From Nitrososphaerota archaeon (GTDB taxonomy: Archaea; Thermoproteota; EX4484-205; JAAOZO01), in contig JAAOZO010000073.1 of the NCBI GenBank assembly GCA_011605715.1, positions 1 through 7,812 of the forward strand: 7,812 nucleotides of DNA, given 5' to 3'. The notes below the pieces were generated by a model. It saw only the letters and a program-made list of their open reading frames with translations. It had not been told where the DNA came from and ran no database searches. Shown piece after piece: positions 1 through 5,458 of this stretch (position 1 is its first letter; every line of letters begins with the position of its first letter). Both the position numbers and the translations under genes were made by a program.

Positions 1-90
1 TCGCTTCGTACTGTTGGTGTTTTATGTACAAAGGAAGCTAAGATTTCTGCTGCGATTTTTGATAAATTAAAGATTTCTTCTAGAATGTAG
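1..90 (+). CDS. C-terminal end of an unidentified protein (partial)
   Basis: Reading from base 1 in the first frame, 29 sense codons are open and end in TAG at 88-90; the start lies left of the window. The tail includes RTVGVLCTKEAKISAAIFDK and ends LKISSRM, a plausible mix of hydrophobic and charged residues for a folded C-terminus. I do not recognise the family. The stop is separated by a single base from the stop of the convergent orc1/cdc6 gene, the tight packing expected of two real genes. Only about 30 residues are visible, so the call rests on the open frame and its position. Confidence 0.5.
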   Translation, partial: SLRTVGVLCTKEAKISAAIFDKLKISSRM

Positions 91-91
91 C

Positions 92-1225
92 TCATGGTAA
101 GTTCACATCCCTTTGCTTCACTGAACTAATAAATCTTAATGGTAAAAACAAACCAACATAAACATCGCCATTAAGCTCAAGTAAGTCAACTATTCCCTCA
201 AAATTTAGCCTATTCAAGTAGTCTACAACCTTTTGTTTTTCTTTTTTGTATTTACTTGATATGCTACTAATAGTTAAGTAAGAAGTATTTTCTTCCTCAA
301 AAATATTTGCAAGGGTTAAAGTAAACTCCTTAAGATCTCTTGAAAAATCAGAAAGTTCAGTAACTTCTTGTTTCCCTTCAAGTCTTGCTAAAGAAAGCCT
401 AAGGTGCTCTGAATTTATTTTACTGTTTCCTTCCCACTCTGCCTCCATTCCTGAAAATAACAATAACTCTAATCCATATCTTGCAGACCCATAACCAAAT
501 TTTGAGCTAATTCTGCTAGCTAGAAGAAGTTCATTTTCATCTATTACGCCACTTTCAAACACTTCTTCTGCTCTCTTACCAAGTACATCCTTCAGCTCAT
601 TCCAGCTATATGGCTCAAACTTAGATTTTGTTCGCCAAACATAATTCCTTATCCAGCTTTCTTCGAACACCATTGTATAATCGTTAACGCCAATAAAGAT
701 CATGAACATTCTGGAGTCAGTAATTTCTTGCTGCTTTAAGATATCATAAACTAACTTTGATTTAGACTTCTTTCTTGCAATGTAGCTGTCAAAGTCATCT
801 AAAGCTAGTATCAAGTAGCTTTCGTTGTTTCTTAAGTACTCTATAACATTTTGAATCATCTCTGTTGCACTAAAACCTCTTAATGATGCACCTGGCGTTA
901 CTCTTAAAGCAACAGCTTGGGCTAACGAAAAATCAGACGCTATAAATCTACAGTTGATTATATCTGTAATAATCTTAATGCCTTTCTTGCTTGCTATACT
1001 ACTAATAGTTCTAAAGAATGCCCTAACTACGGAAGTTTTTCCGGTGCCACTTGGACCTTGAATCATTACCGCCCAAGGGATTTGCTTTTCTCTTTCTAAG
1101 AGAGGAGAAAAAATCTTTAGAAGCTCATTTATGTGCTGTTCTCTATGTGGCAACTCTAATGGTAAGTAGGAAGGACTTAGCTTTGAAGCACCATCTCCTT
1201 TAAATATTCGCCCCAATTTCTTCAC
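92..1225 (-). CDS. cdc6: Orc1/Cdc6-family AAA+ ATPase (divergent paralogue)
   Basis: This is a 377-residue protein of the archaeal Orc1/Cdc6 family, which binds origin DNA and helps load the MCM helicase. In order it shows the family's N-terminal stretch YLPLELPHRE (20-29), Walker A GPSGTGKT (57-64), Walker B LILALDDFD (138-146), a sensor 1 region FIGVND with N181, and a sensor 2/lid region GSARYGLELL with R249. Residues from about 290 to 377 should form the winged-helix DNA-binding domain. Total length is near the usual 380-420. The motifs are intact, but the lid (GSAR rather than the common GDAR) and the winged helix look divergent, suggesting a secondary paralogue rather than the main initiator. 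The start is a GTG (1223-1225); no Shine-Dalgarno is visible, and an AT-rich box lies about 23 nt upstream. It lies 90 bases downstream of deoC on the same strand. ATPase family is near certain; an origin role is inferred. Confidence 0.88.
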   Translation of the reverse strand: MKKLGRIFKGDGASKLSPSYLPLELPHREQHINELLKIFSPLLEREKQIPWAVMIQGPSGTGKTSVVRAFFRTISSIASKKGIKIITDIINCRFIASDFSLAQAVALRVTPGASLRGFSATEMIQNVIEYLRNNESYLILALDDFDSYIARKKSKSKLVYDILKQQEITDSRMFMIFIGVNDYTMVFEESWIRNYVWRTKSKFEPYSWNELKDVLGKRAEEVFESGVIDENELLLASRISSKFGYGSARYGLELLLFSGMEAEWEGNSKINSEHLRLSLARLEGKQEVTELSDFSRDLKEFTLTLANIFEEENTSYLTISSISSKYKKEKQKVVDYLNRLNFEGIVDLLELNGDVYVGLFLPLRFISSVKQRDVNLP

Positions 1226-1243
1226 TTTGATTAGCTAATTGAG

Positions 1244-1252
1244 AATTTATTA
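1244..1252 (-). promoter_or_regulatory. Possible TATA box for the orc1/cdc6 gene
   Basis: On the minus strand the sequence reads TAATAAATT about 23 nt before the GTG start, a distance that would give a leaderless or nearly leaderless mRNA. The match to TTTATATA is weak. Readthrough from deoC, 90 bases upstream, is an alternative. Confidence 0.3.
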
Positions 1253-1315
1253 CTTTTGCTACATCTTAAACGAAAAATCAGCCAAAGTAAAGTAGAATTT
1301 GCTTGCGGCTTTAGT

Positions 1316-1993
1316 TTACTTGAACCTTCTTTTTGCTTCACTTACTATTTCATAAAAATGACTTGTCCCAATTATGTTTGCTCCAGCTTCTAAGAAACTT
1401 AAAAGTTCATCCAACGTTCTTATGCCTCCTGCTGCTTTTACTCCCGCTTTATTTCCAATTGCACTCCTTATGAGCCTTACATCCTCGACTTTAGTTGACC
1501 TTGGTCCAAAACCTGTTGAAGTCTTTATGTAGTCAACTCCAGAAGAGACGCATGTTTTGCTTACTTCAACTATCTGTTTTTCGCTTAAGTATCCAACTTC
1601 TATTATTGCCTTTACAACGTCAGCTCCGCTTGCTTTTGCTTCTTCAACAATTTTTGACGCTTCAATTGCTACCGCTTCGTCACCATAGGAGAAATAAGCC
1701 CCAAGATTTATTACATAATCTATTTCGTTTGCGCCCATTTCGATTGCAGTTCTAACTTCATACAACTTTGTACTTAGAGCATTATACCCAAAGGGAAAAG
1801 CAACTACAGCGCAAATTTTTGTGTTGGAATTCTTAACTAAATCATATGCGAATTTAACGAGATAAGGGGGAACACAAACCGACCGGTATTCATCGTTTAT
1901 TGCCTCATAGGCTAATCTTTGAACTTCTTCTACTGTTGTGTTTGGTTTTAAGACTGATGCATCGATAACTTTAGAAATACTTTTCCAATTCAA
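1316..1993 (-). CDS. deoC: Deoxyribose-phosphate aldolase (DeoC)
   Basis: This 225-residue class I aldolase reversibly cleaves 2-deoxy-D-ribose 5-phosphate to glyceraldehyde 3-phosphate and acetaldehyde in the cytoplasm, the last step of deoxynucleoside salvage. The family signature appears in order: IDASVLKPNTT (10-20, usually IDHTLLKP), AVVAFPFG (62-69), EIDYVINLGA with D92, VVKAIIEVGYL (126-136), DYIKTSTGFG with the Schiff-base lysine K157, and VKAAGGIRT with K186. Together D92, K157 and K186 correspond to the catalytic Asp/Lys/Lys triad. The length is typical of short archaeal and bacterial DeoC proteins (about 220-250). The start is TTG (1991-1993); it immediately precedes the conserved fold and no better upstream start is seen. 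IDHT is replaced by IDAS near the N-terminus, a mild deviation. Function is very likely. Confidence 0.95.
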   Translation of the reverse strand: MNWKSISKVIDASVLKPNTTVEEVQRLAYEAINDEYRSVCVPPYLVKFAYDLVKNSNTKICAVVAFPFGYNALSTKLYEVRTAIEMGANEIDYVINLGAYFSYGDEAVAIEASKIVEEAKASGADVVKAIIEVGYLSEKQIVEVSKTCVSSGVDYIKTSTGFGPRSTKVEDVRLIRSAIGNKAGVKAAGGIRTLDELLSFLEAGANIIGTSHFYEIVSEAKRRFK

Positions 1994-2025
1994 CTTCAGT
2001 CTTAAGTATTACTTAAAATTAAACC

Positions 2026-2035
2026 TTTATTTAAA
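2026..2035 (-). promoter_or_regulatory. Probable TATA box for deoC
   Basis: The minus strand reads TTTAAATAAA centred about 38 nt before the TTG start, which would place transcription start about 12 nt upstream of the codon. A second AT-rich box (TTAATTTTAA, 2013-2022) about 25 nt upstream would give a leaderless transcript. No Shine-Dalgarno is visible. The choice between the two boxes is open. Confidence 0.4.
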
Positions 2036-2079
2036 TTTAACATTTCACATAAACCATAACTTAAAGTAAATGAAGTAAA

Positions 2080-2380
2080 ATGGCACTTCAATTAAAAAGC
2101 ATTGCCGTCATCAGCAGTTTCAAAATAGATAAACTATTGTTCAAAAACATTGGTGCTTATAAGTAGAACTAAAACAATAAAGTTGAAACACTACAAAAAC
2201 CTTCAGATGGAGGGTCTTTCTCCAAGTTTGAAGCTGTTCGAGGAGCTTATGAAGAATTGAAGTGAGTTCACCCTGACAAGGAAGGAAGCGAATGAGGACT
2301 TCGATGAACTCAAGAGAAGCCCTAGGCTGATGATCCAAGAGCTATGTAAGTCAAAAGACTACGTAGCTCAGAACTCCTAG
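2080..2380 (+). pseudogene. Decayed small ORF, unidentified
   Basis: The + strand holds frames that look coding but are interrupted. An ATG at 2080 opens 28 codons (begins MALQLKSIAVISSF) ending in TAG at 2164-2166. Another frame, open from 2129, reads through ATG 2209 as MEGLSPSLKLFEELMKN to a TGA at 2260-2262, then resumes in the same frame as SEFTLTRKEANEDFDELKRS and on to TAG at 2378-2380. The 2200-2380 part is visibly richer in G+C than its flanks and uses ordinary codons, as expected of a former gene. I cannot name the family. A third frame contains VHPDKEGSE next to EDFDEL, which recalls the HPD loop of J-domains if a frameshift is assumed, but this is speculative. It ends 3 bases before the convergent Hsp20-like stop. 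Confidence 0.35.
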
Positions 2381-2383
2381 AGT

Positions 2384-2836
2384 CTACAACTTTAACTTTG
2401 GGCTACTAGCTTTAACTTTTGAAATTATCTCTAGAATGCCATTGTTTAAATTTATCTTTCGCGCATTCCAGTTTAGTGGTAAACCCACAAAAAGTTTGTA
2501 CTTCTTCTTCCTCAATTTGAAAGTTAACCAAAATCCATCGTAACTTACAGATTTTTCGTCGATATGGTCTAGTGGAACTGAAATTATTATTCTAGCTACG
2601 TTGTTGTTAACGATGATTTCACTTAACTTTACTTTGCTATAAGAACTTCTTGTTCTCGCTGAAAGCGGTACGAAAAGTTTTATCCTTAACATATAGCCTG
2701 GTTTTCCATTTCTTATTATTTTCCCAGCGTAGTAAGTTCCTTCTATTTTTCCTTGATCGATTTTTTGAAGAAGACCGTCTAAATCTGGATTTAGCTTAAG
2801 AAACCTACTAAAGTTTTTCTCGAATTCTCCTTCCAT
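2384..2836 (-). CDS. Hsp20/p23-fold-like protein
   Basis: This is a 150-residue soluble protein with no signal peptide or membrane segment. Its C-terminal half follows the layout of an alpha-crystallin/CS (Hsp20-like) sandwich: a strand ARIIISVPLD (81-90), a short linker, SYDGFWLTFKLRK (98-110), KLFVGLPLNW (114-123), then KINLNNGILEIISK (127-140), which matches the family's typical final hairpin 'NGVLEV'. The tail is basic (KASSPKLKL). The N-terminal 60 residues are not recognisable. If it is a small heat-shock protein it would act as an ATP-independent holdase, but the sequence is divergent, lacks a clear C-terminal IXI motif, and could be another protein using the same fold. The ATG start (2834-2836) is well placed 27 nt after a clear TATA box. 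It diverges from the PIG-L gene. Fold call moderate; function uncertain. Confidence 0.6.
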   Translation of the reverse strand: MEGEFEKNFSRFLKLNPDLDGLLQKIDQGKIEGTYYAGKIIRNGKPGYMLRIKLFVPLSARTRSSYSKVKLSEIIVNNNVARIIISVPLDHIDEKSVSYDGFWLTFKLRKKKYKLFVGLPLNWNARKINLNNGILEIISKVKASSPKLKL

Positions 2837-2863
2837 CTATAATTTTTAACTAAAGAAAGGGGG

Positions 2864-2870
2864 TATAAAA
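2864..2870 (-). promoter_or_regulatory. TATA box of the Hsp20-like gene
   Basis: The minus strand reads TTTTATA, with its 3' end 27 nt before the ATG. This spacing predicts a very short or absent 5' leader, consistent with the lack of a ribosome binding site. The G-rich run beside it on the + strand (AAAGGGGG) is part of the downstream promoter sequence on the minus strand. Confidence 0.6.
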
Positions 2871-3100
2871 CTATTTCTCTTGAAAATTCAAGCCAATAAA
2901 AAGCTTAAAAGAATGGAGATAAAAACCTAAACATAACCAAAAACGATGAAAAACTTTATCTTTTATTAAATCTACTAGCGAAAAAAAGCATTGAAGCTTA
3001 TGTCGGTAACGTGTTTGCGCTCTTACTTAAGCAGAGGAATTCTTGCATCCATTACAGTTTTCGTTCGCAAAATAATAGGTAACAACAGTACTTCGAAGAT

Positions 3101-3107
3101 TTTTATA
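3101..3107 (+). promoter_or_regulatory. TATA box of the PIG-L deacetylase gene
   Basis: TTTTATA is centred about 30 nt before the ATG at 3134, the classic archaeal promoter spacing for a nearly leaderless transcript. No Shine-Dalgarno precedes the ATG. Confidence 0.6.
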
Positions 3108-3133
3108 CTTCGCCACTACTATTATGAGAAGTA

Positions 3134-3805
3134 ATGGAAGGTATTAATCGAGTTGAAATATTCGTAGCTCATCCAGACGATGAAATAATTGGATTAGGAG
3201 GAACTTTAAGTAAACTTAAGAGCACTGGAACTGAAATAAAAGTAATGATATTTCATCTTGGAGGGAAAAGTGTGAAAGGAGTTTACGACGAACAGGTTGG
3301 AATGGAAGTAAGAGAAAAAGAACTAGAACAAGTGTCAAAGTTTCTAAACTTTGACCACGAGCATTGGAACATTTCTGAAATAATAGACCGAAGAGCTGTA
3401 GTTCGAAAAATAGTTCAAGAAATAAGGAGCTTTAAACCAAACATAATTTTCACACACTCTCCTCAAGATAGACATCACTTGCATGTTGGTGTATCATCTA
3501 CTGTAACCGAAGCAGCCTGGCATGCTTCTCAACTGTACTACTTAGACCTAGGAGATCCATGGAGAGCAATGGATGTATACTACTTTGAAGTTTGGGACTT
3601 ATTTACTCATCCTTCATTAGTTGTAGATATAACCAATTACATTAAGAAAAAGAAAGAAGCAATGAGTTTGTATGAGTCACAGATTGCAGCGTTTCCTAGA
3701 ATTATAGACTATATAGAAGCCCTGGGTAAAGTTAGAGGCGTAGAGATTGGCTGCGAGTATGGTGAGGCGTTCTTAAGGGCACCAGTATTACCAAGGTATT
3801 TCTAG
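3134..3805 (+). CDS. PIG-L/LmbE-family zinc-dependent deacetylase
   Basis: This 223-residue protein belongs to the PIG-L/LmbE superfamily, zinc hydrolases that remove N-acetyl groups from amino-sugar substrates. The diagnostic motif AHPDDE lies at 12-17, giving zinc ligands H13 and D16 and the general base D15. The second motif region FTHSPQDRHHLHVGVSS (106-122) supplies the third ligand, probably H117, in the position of the family's DxHxDH. A late YGEAF (209-213) matches the conserved YAEAF segment. Length is typical (220-270). The true substrate is not readable from sequence; family members include diacetylchitobiose deacetylase of Thermococcales, bacillithiol-pathway BshB and GlcNAc-PI de-N-acetylase, and no sugar or thiol pathway gene is nearby to choose among them. 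The ATG at 3134 is preferred because the upstream ATG at 3124 is out of frame. Family call is firm; substrate unknown. Confidence 0.9.
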   Translation: MEGINRVEIFVAHPDDEIIGLGGTLSKLKSTGTEIKVMIFHLGGKSVKGVYDEQVGMEVREKELEQVSKFLNFDHEHWNISEIIDRRAVVRKIVQEIRSFKPNIIFTHSPQDRHHLHVGVSSTVTEAAWHASQLYYLDLGDPWRAMDVYYFEVWDLFTHPSLVVDITNYIKKKKEAMSLYESQIAAFPRIIDYIEALGKVRGVEIGCEYGEAFLRAPVLPRYF

Positions 3806-3834
3806 TTTTAAAATTCATTTAAATGGTTCTAAAT
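3806..3834. terminator. AT-rich convergent junction
   Basis: The 29 bases between the convergent PIG-L and DUF4443-type genes contain a TTTTAAAA stretch and a perfect 10-bp palindrome CATTTAAATG (3816-3825). A short T-run follows each stop codon (TTTT after the PIG-L stop). It could terminate both genes, but the T-tracts are short and the hairpin weak. Confidence 0.3.
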
Positions 3835-4500
3835 TTAAGACACTGAAAAACTAGTATGAAGATTTTTCTGCTCTATCTTTTGCAAAGCAATAGCTATAGC
3901 AGCAGCTCCAGAAATTTTGGCTGAAACCAGAGAGGGAGCAGAGACAATAAGAATTAAGTCACCTTCATTAAGCCCTAACTTCTTTATCGCGTAATAGTCA
4001 TGAGGCGATTGTTTAGCTAGATCATCTATCACGAAGGGAATCTCAATTTTGTCTTCTATGTAAGTACAGAGTGTGGCACCAGTACCTCCAAACTTCACTA
4101 CTAAATCTCTTATCTCAAGGGGCTTAAGTTTTTCTTTTTCTATGCCTTTTATAATAAAAGCTATGTTGTAAGCGTCGACATTAAGGTACTCAAGGCTTAC
4201 TTCGAAAGGCCCACTTATAGTTTCCCTTAACTTTTTGTTAATTTCGATTCCAATGCCTCTTAGCCTAATTCCACGGTATGTTATCGAAATTAGGTGATTT
4301 AGGTTAAGTCTAGTAAGCAGACTTCTTATGGCTCCGCCTCCAAGCCCAAGCAAGCTTGACAGTTTTTCTCTAGAAACTGGTTTTTCTCTATCTAGCTCAA
4401 ACATAGCCAAGACCACATGACCTATATGAAATGACTTAGGACGAGTTTCGTCTTCTTCGACGACTTTTACGAGTACTTTAAAGACTTCTTCTAGCTTCAA
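3835..4500 (-). CDS. DUF4443-type winged-helix protein, probable transcriptional regulator
   Basis: This 221-residue archaeal protein has two parts. Residues about 25-90 form a winged helix-turn-helix: FHIGHVVLAMFEL, then SREKLSSLLGLGGGAIRSLLTRL (43-65), with recognition helix in GGGAIRSLLTRLNLNHLI and the wing in SITYRGIRLRGIG. Residues about 97-208 match the layout of the DUF4443 domain: VDAYNIAFIIKG (108-119), KPLEIRDLVVKFGGTGATLCTYIEDKIEIP with GATL at 141-144, then GDLILIVSAP and a helical Ala/Ile-rich tail. Such proteins are mostly archaeal and uncharacterised; a ligand- or effector-sensing role for the C-terminal domain is my inference. The start is TTG at 4498-4500; an upstream in-frame TGA six codons away excludes a longer form, and a TATA box lies about 33 nt upstream. 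Domain assignment is from memory of motif pattern and should be treated as probable. Confidence 0.7.
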   Translation of the reverse strand: MKLEEVFKVLVKVVEEDETRPKSFHIGHVVLAMFELDREKPVSREKLSSLLGLGGGAIRSLLTRLNLNHLISITYRGIRLRGIGIEINKKLRETISGPFEVSLEYLNVDAYNIAFIIKGIEKEKLKPLEIRDLVVKFGGTGATLCTYIEDKIEIPFVIDDLAKQSPHDYYAIKKLGLNEGDLILIVSAPSLVSAKISGAAAIAIALQKIEQKNLHTSFSVS

Positions 4501-4530
4501 TGTTTTTCTTCTAGCTCACTAGTAGCTGAA

Positions 4531-4540
4531 TAAAAATAAA
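4531..4540 (-). promoter_or_regulatory. TATA box of the DUF4443-type gene
   Basis: The minus strand reads TTTATTTTTA with its 3' end 30 nt before the TTG start. The spacing fits archaeal transcription initiation a few bases before the codon and supports the TTG as the real start. Confidence 0.5.
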
Positions 4541-4630
4541 CGACTATGCTAGGAAAGTAAAGTATACAATCTCGGTAGGTTTTAAAAACTTTAGTAAGTG
4601 TAAGACTGAGAACTTTCAAACCCATCTTCT

Positions 4631-4660
4631 GCTTATAGCAAGGCGACATTTCTTATAAGC
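4631..4660. repeat. 7-bp inverted repeat, possible operator or hairpin
   Basis: GCTTATA (4631-4637) and TATAAGC (4654-4660) are perfect inverted repeats separated by 16 bases. They lie between the DUF4443-type promoter and the IS, and before the IS arrived would have been about 78 bases upstream of the phosphodiesterase start. A role as an operator is possible; chance is also possible in AT-rich DNA. Confidence 0.25.
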
Positions 4661-4669
4661 TTTTCGGCT

Positions 4670-4677
4670 TTAAACTT
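4670..4677. repeat. Target site duplication, left copy (TTAAACTT)
   Basis: The 8 bases directly left of the IS end are identical to the 8 directly right of it (5391-5398). An 8-bp duplication is the hallmark of IS6-family transposition. Confidence 0.9.
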
Positions 4678-4696
4678 GAGACTGTCAACTTAAGGC
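4678..4696 (+). repeat. Left terminal inverted repeat of the IS
   Basis: GAGACTGTCAACTTAAGGC is the exact reverse complement of 5372-5390 over 19 bases; the match breaks at the twentieth base (C here, T in the other arm). Confidence 0.92.
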
Positions 4697-5361
4697 CACC
4701 CACGATGCTATCCACCGCTCTGAAACTCTTGGCTTGTAAGTGGGAAAGCAAACGTTGAACTGTCTTATCCTTCTCTTTAGTTCAGAGAACCATTGCTCAA
4801 TTGAATTCCTTATCCCAAAATAGGAACCTAGGTTCCTATTACCTCCTATGTCTTATATTAAGGAACTTCATTGGCCAGTTGTACCATGGTCCTCTATCAG
4901 TGTAAACTGTAGGATTGTTCTTACAAGATTTTTTTAATTTCTCTAAGAACTTTAAACATTCTCCTATTCCCCTTCCCCTAGTTACTTGTAGTGCTATAAC
5001 TTCTCCACTCTTTACTTCTCTAGCTGCCCAAAGATAGGCTTTCTTAGCAAAATTAAAGATTATAGTCTCATCTGCAGCTATGAAGCCTCTCTTCTTTATT
5101 TCAACGTTAAGAAGAAGTTCACCAGCTTCTAAATACCATTGCCTTATTGCTTCTCTGCTTACTTTGTAGCCTAATCCTTCTAAGAATTCCTTTACTTGAG
5201 CTAAGCTTAATCCTAGAGTGTAAGCTTTAACTCCAATTGCCTTTACAAAGGGGTCAACTCTTCTCCTAGGAAAGATTTTTTTATCACTGAACAAAGAGTA
5301 TAGCTGGCCTATGCTTACTTTCAATTTCTACTTCACCTAAGTATTGTTCAAGGGTAAGCAT
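4685..5361 (-). pseudogene. IS6-family DDE transposase, frameshifted twice
   Basis: Three minus-strand pieces join into one transposase of about 219 residues. The first, from ATG 5359-5361, reads MLTLEQYLGEVEIESKHRPA and then meets TGA at 5284-5286. The longest piece, about 5310 to 4849, is open in the next frame: SDKKIFPRRRVDP, a helix-turn-helix region, the first catalytic Asp in AADETIIF, then YLWAAREV, and the second Asp in YTDRGPWYNW. It ends at TAA within the 22-bp palindrome region after IRHRR. The third piece (4819-4685) continues in another frame with FGIRNSIEQWFSELKRRIRQ, carrying the catalytic Glu, to TGA inside the terminal repeat. Second-Asp-to-Glu spacing of about 28 is restored if two residues are supplied at the junction. 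The pattern matches archaeal IS6 transposases. A shorter product from a TTG at 5324 would lack both the N-terminus and the Glu. Confidence 0.85.
4819..4840. repeat. 22-bp perfect palindrome inside the transposase gene
   Basis: AATAGGAACCT (4819-4829) is followed immediately by its exact reverse complement AGGTTCCTATT (4830-4840), with no spacer. It falls exactly where the transposase frame is lost: on the coding strand the palindrome follows AGG AGG and creates TAA TAG stops. The junction carries about 16 bases more than an uninterrupted gene would need. Confidence 0.95.
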
Positions 5362-5371
5362 GGGCCTATAA

Positions 5372-5390
5372 GCCTTAAGTTGACAGTCTC
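5372..5390 (-). repeat. Right terminal inverted repeat of the IS
   Basis: GCCTTAAGTTGACAGTCTC is the reverse complement of the left repeat over 19 bases with no mismatch. The transposase start codon lies 11 bases inside it. Confidence 0.92.
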
Positions 5391-5398
5391 TTAAACTT
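5391..5398. repeat. Target site duplication, right copy (TTAAACTT)
   Basis: Identical to 4670-4677 on the other side of the IS, defining the insertion site precisely. Confidence 0.9.
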
Positions 5399-5428
5399 AA
5401 AAGATCCTTAAAACTTTTAAATTGATTC

Positions 5429-5435
5429 TTTTTTA
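5429..5435 (+). promoter_or_regulatory. TATA box of the phosphodiesterase-DUF123 operon
   Basis: A TTTTTTA run is centred about 27 nt before the ATG at 5459, giving a leaderless or nearly leaderless mRNA. It lies 31 bases beyond the right target duplication, so the IS did not remove the core promoter but replaced everything further upstream. Confidence 0.5.
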
Positions 5436-5458
5436 TCTTAGTTTAGGGAAGCTTAAAG

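Larger units (their letters stand above)
2837..3133. other. Divergent intergenic region with two promoters
   Basis: These 297 bases separate two divergent genes and contain a TATA box at each end. Between them I see no tRNA, C/D-box guide RNA or strong hairpin. An open frame at 3000-3134 (44 codons, TAATG overlap with the next gene) runs across the downstream TATA box and is probably not expressed as protein. Confidence 0.5.
4678..5390 (-). mobile_element. IS6-family insertion sequence, complete ends, 713 bp
   Basis: The element is bounded by perfect 19-bp inverted repeats GAGACTGTCAACTTAAGGC and flanked by a perfect 8-bp direct repeat. One transposase reading frame fills nearly all of it on the minus strand, as in the compact single-gene IS6 elements of archaea; the transposase stop codon (TGA, 4685-4687) falls inside the terminal repeat. 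Identical ends and duplication point to a recent insertion. The transposase is disrupted (see the pseudogene entry), so this copy could move only with a transposase supplied by an intact relative. It lies between the DUF4443-type promoter and the phosphodiesterase promoter without hitting a gene. Confidence 0.9.

Noticed and set aside
1495..1755. 86-codon + strand open frame rich in Leu and Gln
   Set aside because: It lies wholly antisense to deoC, whose catalytic motifs are unmistakable, and its Leu/Gln runs are a by-product of the opposite strand's codons.
2141..2338. 65-codon minus-strand open frame
   Set aside because: It has no recognisable motif and lies antisense to the more protein-like relic frame on the + strand.
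2852..2866. AAAGAAAGGGGGT resembling the G-run half of an archaeal origin recognition box
   Set aside because: The partner inverted-repeat half is absent, there is only one copy, and the bases are explained by the Hsp20-like promoter region.
2941..2975. ACGATGA resembling the C box of a C/D guide RNA
   Set aside because: No D or D' box (CTGA) follows at a suitable distance.
3000..3134. 44-codon + strand frame ending in a TAATG overlap with the PIG-L gene
   Set aside because: The PIG-L TATA box falls inside it and its sequence resembles no family; a leader peptide is possible but unsupported.
4513..4527. AGCTCACTAGTAGCT near-palindrome upstream of the DUF4443-type gene
   Set aside because: The arms mismatch and such short near-palindromes are expected by chance.
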